Origin: Deltaproteobacteria bacterium
GTDB lineage: Bacteria > Desulfobacterota > Desulfobacteria > Desulfobacterales > B30-G6
Assembly: GCA_003647375.1 (NCBI GenBank)
Contig: QMMS01000255.1
Span: forward strand, 1-6,457
DNA length: 6,457 nt
Reading direction: 5' to 3'
Both the position numbers and the translations under genes were made by a program. The notes beneath the pieces were generated by a model that was given only the letters and a program-made list of their open reading frames with translations, was not told the origin of the DNA and did no database searches. Below, one piece after another: positions 5,840-6,457 of this stretch (its first letter is position 1; every line of letters begins with the position of its first letter).

Positions 5840-6457
5840 CGTCCTGTAGGATATAAGAGCGCATAATGAAGTGCATGAGAGTGAAAAGATAATCCAAGGG
5901 AATATGGGCAAAGTAAAAAAAAGAATTAATGCAGAAATAATGCTGATTCCTACTACAATATTCCGAAATCGTTTGAAATATTTAGCCGGTGAACTCGTCC
6001 AATCAATAATATATTGGCAACAATCATCTCCCTTGTGGTAACATTTTGGTTCTTCAATCTGTGCAAATTTTCCCGTGAAAGCTTTTGCAAGCGATTCAAA
6101 TGTACCTTTTCTGTTTTCACATTGATAAGGTTTTTCATTTGTAGAAGCGTAAGGTGTGACGACGATTTCTACTCTATTAGGACCGAGCTTTTTTGCTGTC
6201 GTTGTTGCCCCCTTTGTCATTGTATCATGTAATTGTTTGATCATTAAATAGAGAGAAAGCGGCCCCATCAGCCCTAGACCATATTGTCTTACTGCTCCCA
6301 TGCTTTCAGCTGAGGCTACCGAACGGCCTACAGTTCTCGATATTGCCGTGTCCCCAGTTTTTTTAACGATTTTATCATGAAACCGGTCCACCTGTGTCTG
6401 TGTGAACCAGTGCCCAGGGTCTTCCACTTCATAGCGGGTCATTCCTGCGTGTTTCAA
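5837..6457 (-). CDS. V4R-like sensor domain plus two membrane helices; N-terminal half of the interrupted kinase, partial at window edge
   Basis: The frame is open to the window edge. Its first visible codon is TTG at 6457 and is probably internal, because the protein starts abruptly with KHAGMTRYEVEDPGHWFTQTQ. The soluble part (about 1-155) resembles the V4R-like N-terminal regions of delta-proteobacterial sensor kinases, ending in C139-YHKGDD-C146-C147-QY, the cysteine-bearing motif typical of V4R small-molecule binding domains. The ligand cannot be told. Two hydrophobic stretches follow (about 165-182 and 184-203), forming a membrane hairpin, so the sensor and kinase would both face the cytoplasm. 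The frame stops at SYRT, exactly where a linker to the GAF domain is expected. With the 46 intervening codons and the 412-residue downstream part, the original kinase was at least 664 residues. Alternatively the stop could make a stand-alone membrane sensor. Confidence 0.7.
   Translation of the reverse strand: MKHAGMTRYEVEDPGHWFTQTQVDRFHDKIVKKTGDTAISRTVGRSVASAESMGAVRQYGLGLMGPLSLYLMIKQLHDTMTKGATTTAKKLGPNRVEIVVTPYASTNEKPYQCENRKGTFESLAKAFTGKFAQIEEPKCYHKGDDCCQYIIDWTSSPAKYFKRFRNIVVGISIISALILFFTLPIFPWIIFSLSCTSLCALISYRT

Overview
This 6.46-kb window looks like chromosomal DNA from a Desulfobacterota (delta-proteobacterial, Desulfobacterales-like) bacterium. That is an inference from protein style, not a database result. 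The clues are a sensor kinase with a V4R-like domain, two membrane helices, a GAF domain and an HRVKNNLQ-type kinase core; an EF-G paralogue with an altered G3 motif; and a spore-photoproduct-lyase-like radical SAM protein outside any visible sporulation context. No phage, transposase, CRISPR, tRNA or rRNA signal was seen.

Layout. Positions 1-34 appear to be the first 11 codons of a leftward gene with a good ribosome binding site. The 220-bp divergent gap holds a two-hairpin palindromic element (156-201). Next on the + strand are a radical SAM protein of the SPL/photolyase-like family (255-1385) and an exported thermonuclease-type nuclease with a C-terminal Ada-like cysteine/histidine domain (about 1573-2232). 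Between them lies a roughly 190-bp gap built largely from degenerate 7-bp repeats of three sequence types, one present as two arrays in inverted orientation. The last repeat unit runs into the nuclease start codon.

The nuclease converges on an EF-G-like GTPase (4369 to 2303, minus strand). Three consecutive hairpins occupy the convergent boundary (2215-2306). The first is a perfect 20-bp terminator-like stem that includes the nuclease stop codon. The other two form a second copy of the two-hairpin element and include the GTPase stop codon.

Upstream of the GTPase on the same strand is a sensor histidine kinase split by one in-frame TAA (5837-5839). The V4R-like and membrane half (5837-6457, running off the window) and the GAF-kinase half (4460-5698) are in the same frame, with 46 intact-looking codons between the stop and the next ATG and no ribosome binding site there. 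This looks like a recent nonsense mutation or a sequence error rather than two designed genes.

The genes do not form an obvious pathway. The most unusual content is non-coding: the two-copy double-hairpin family and the heptanucleotide arrays.
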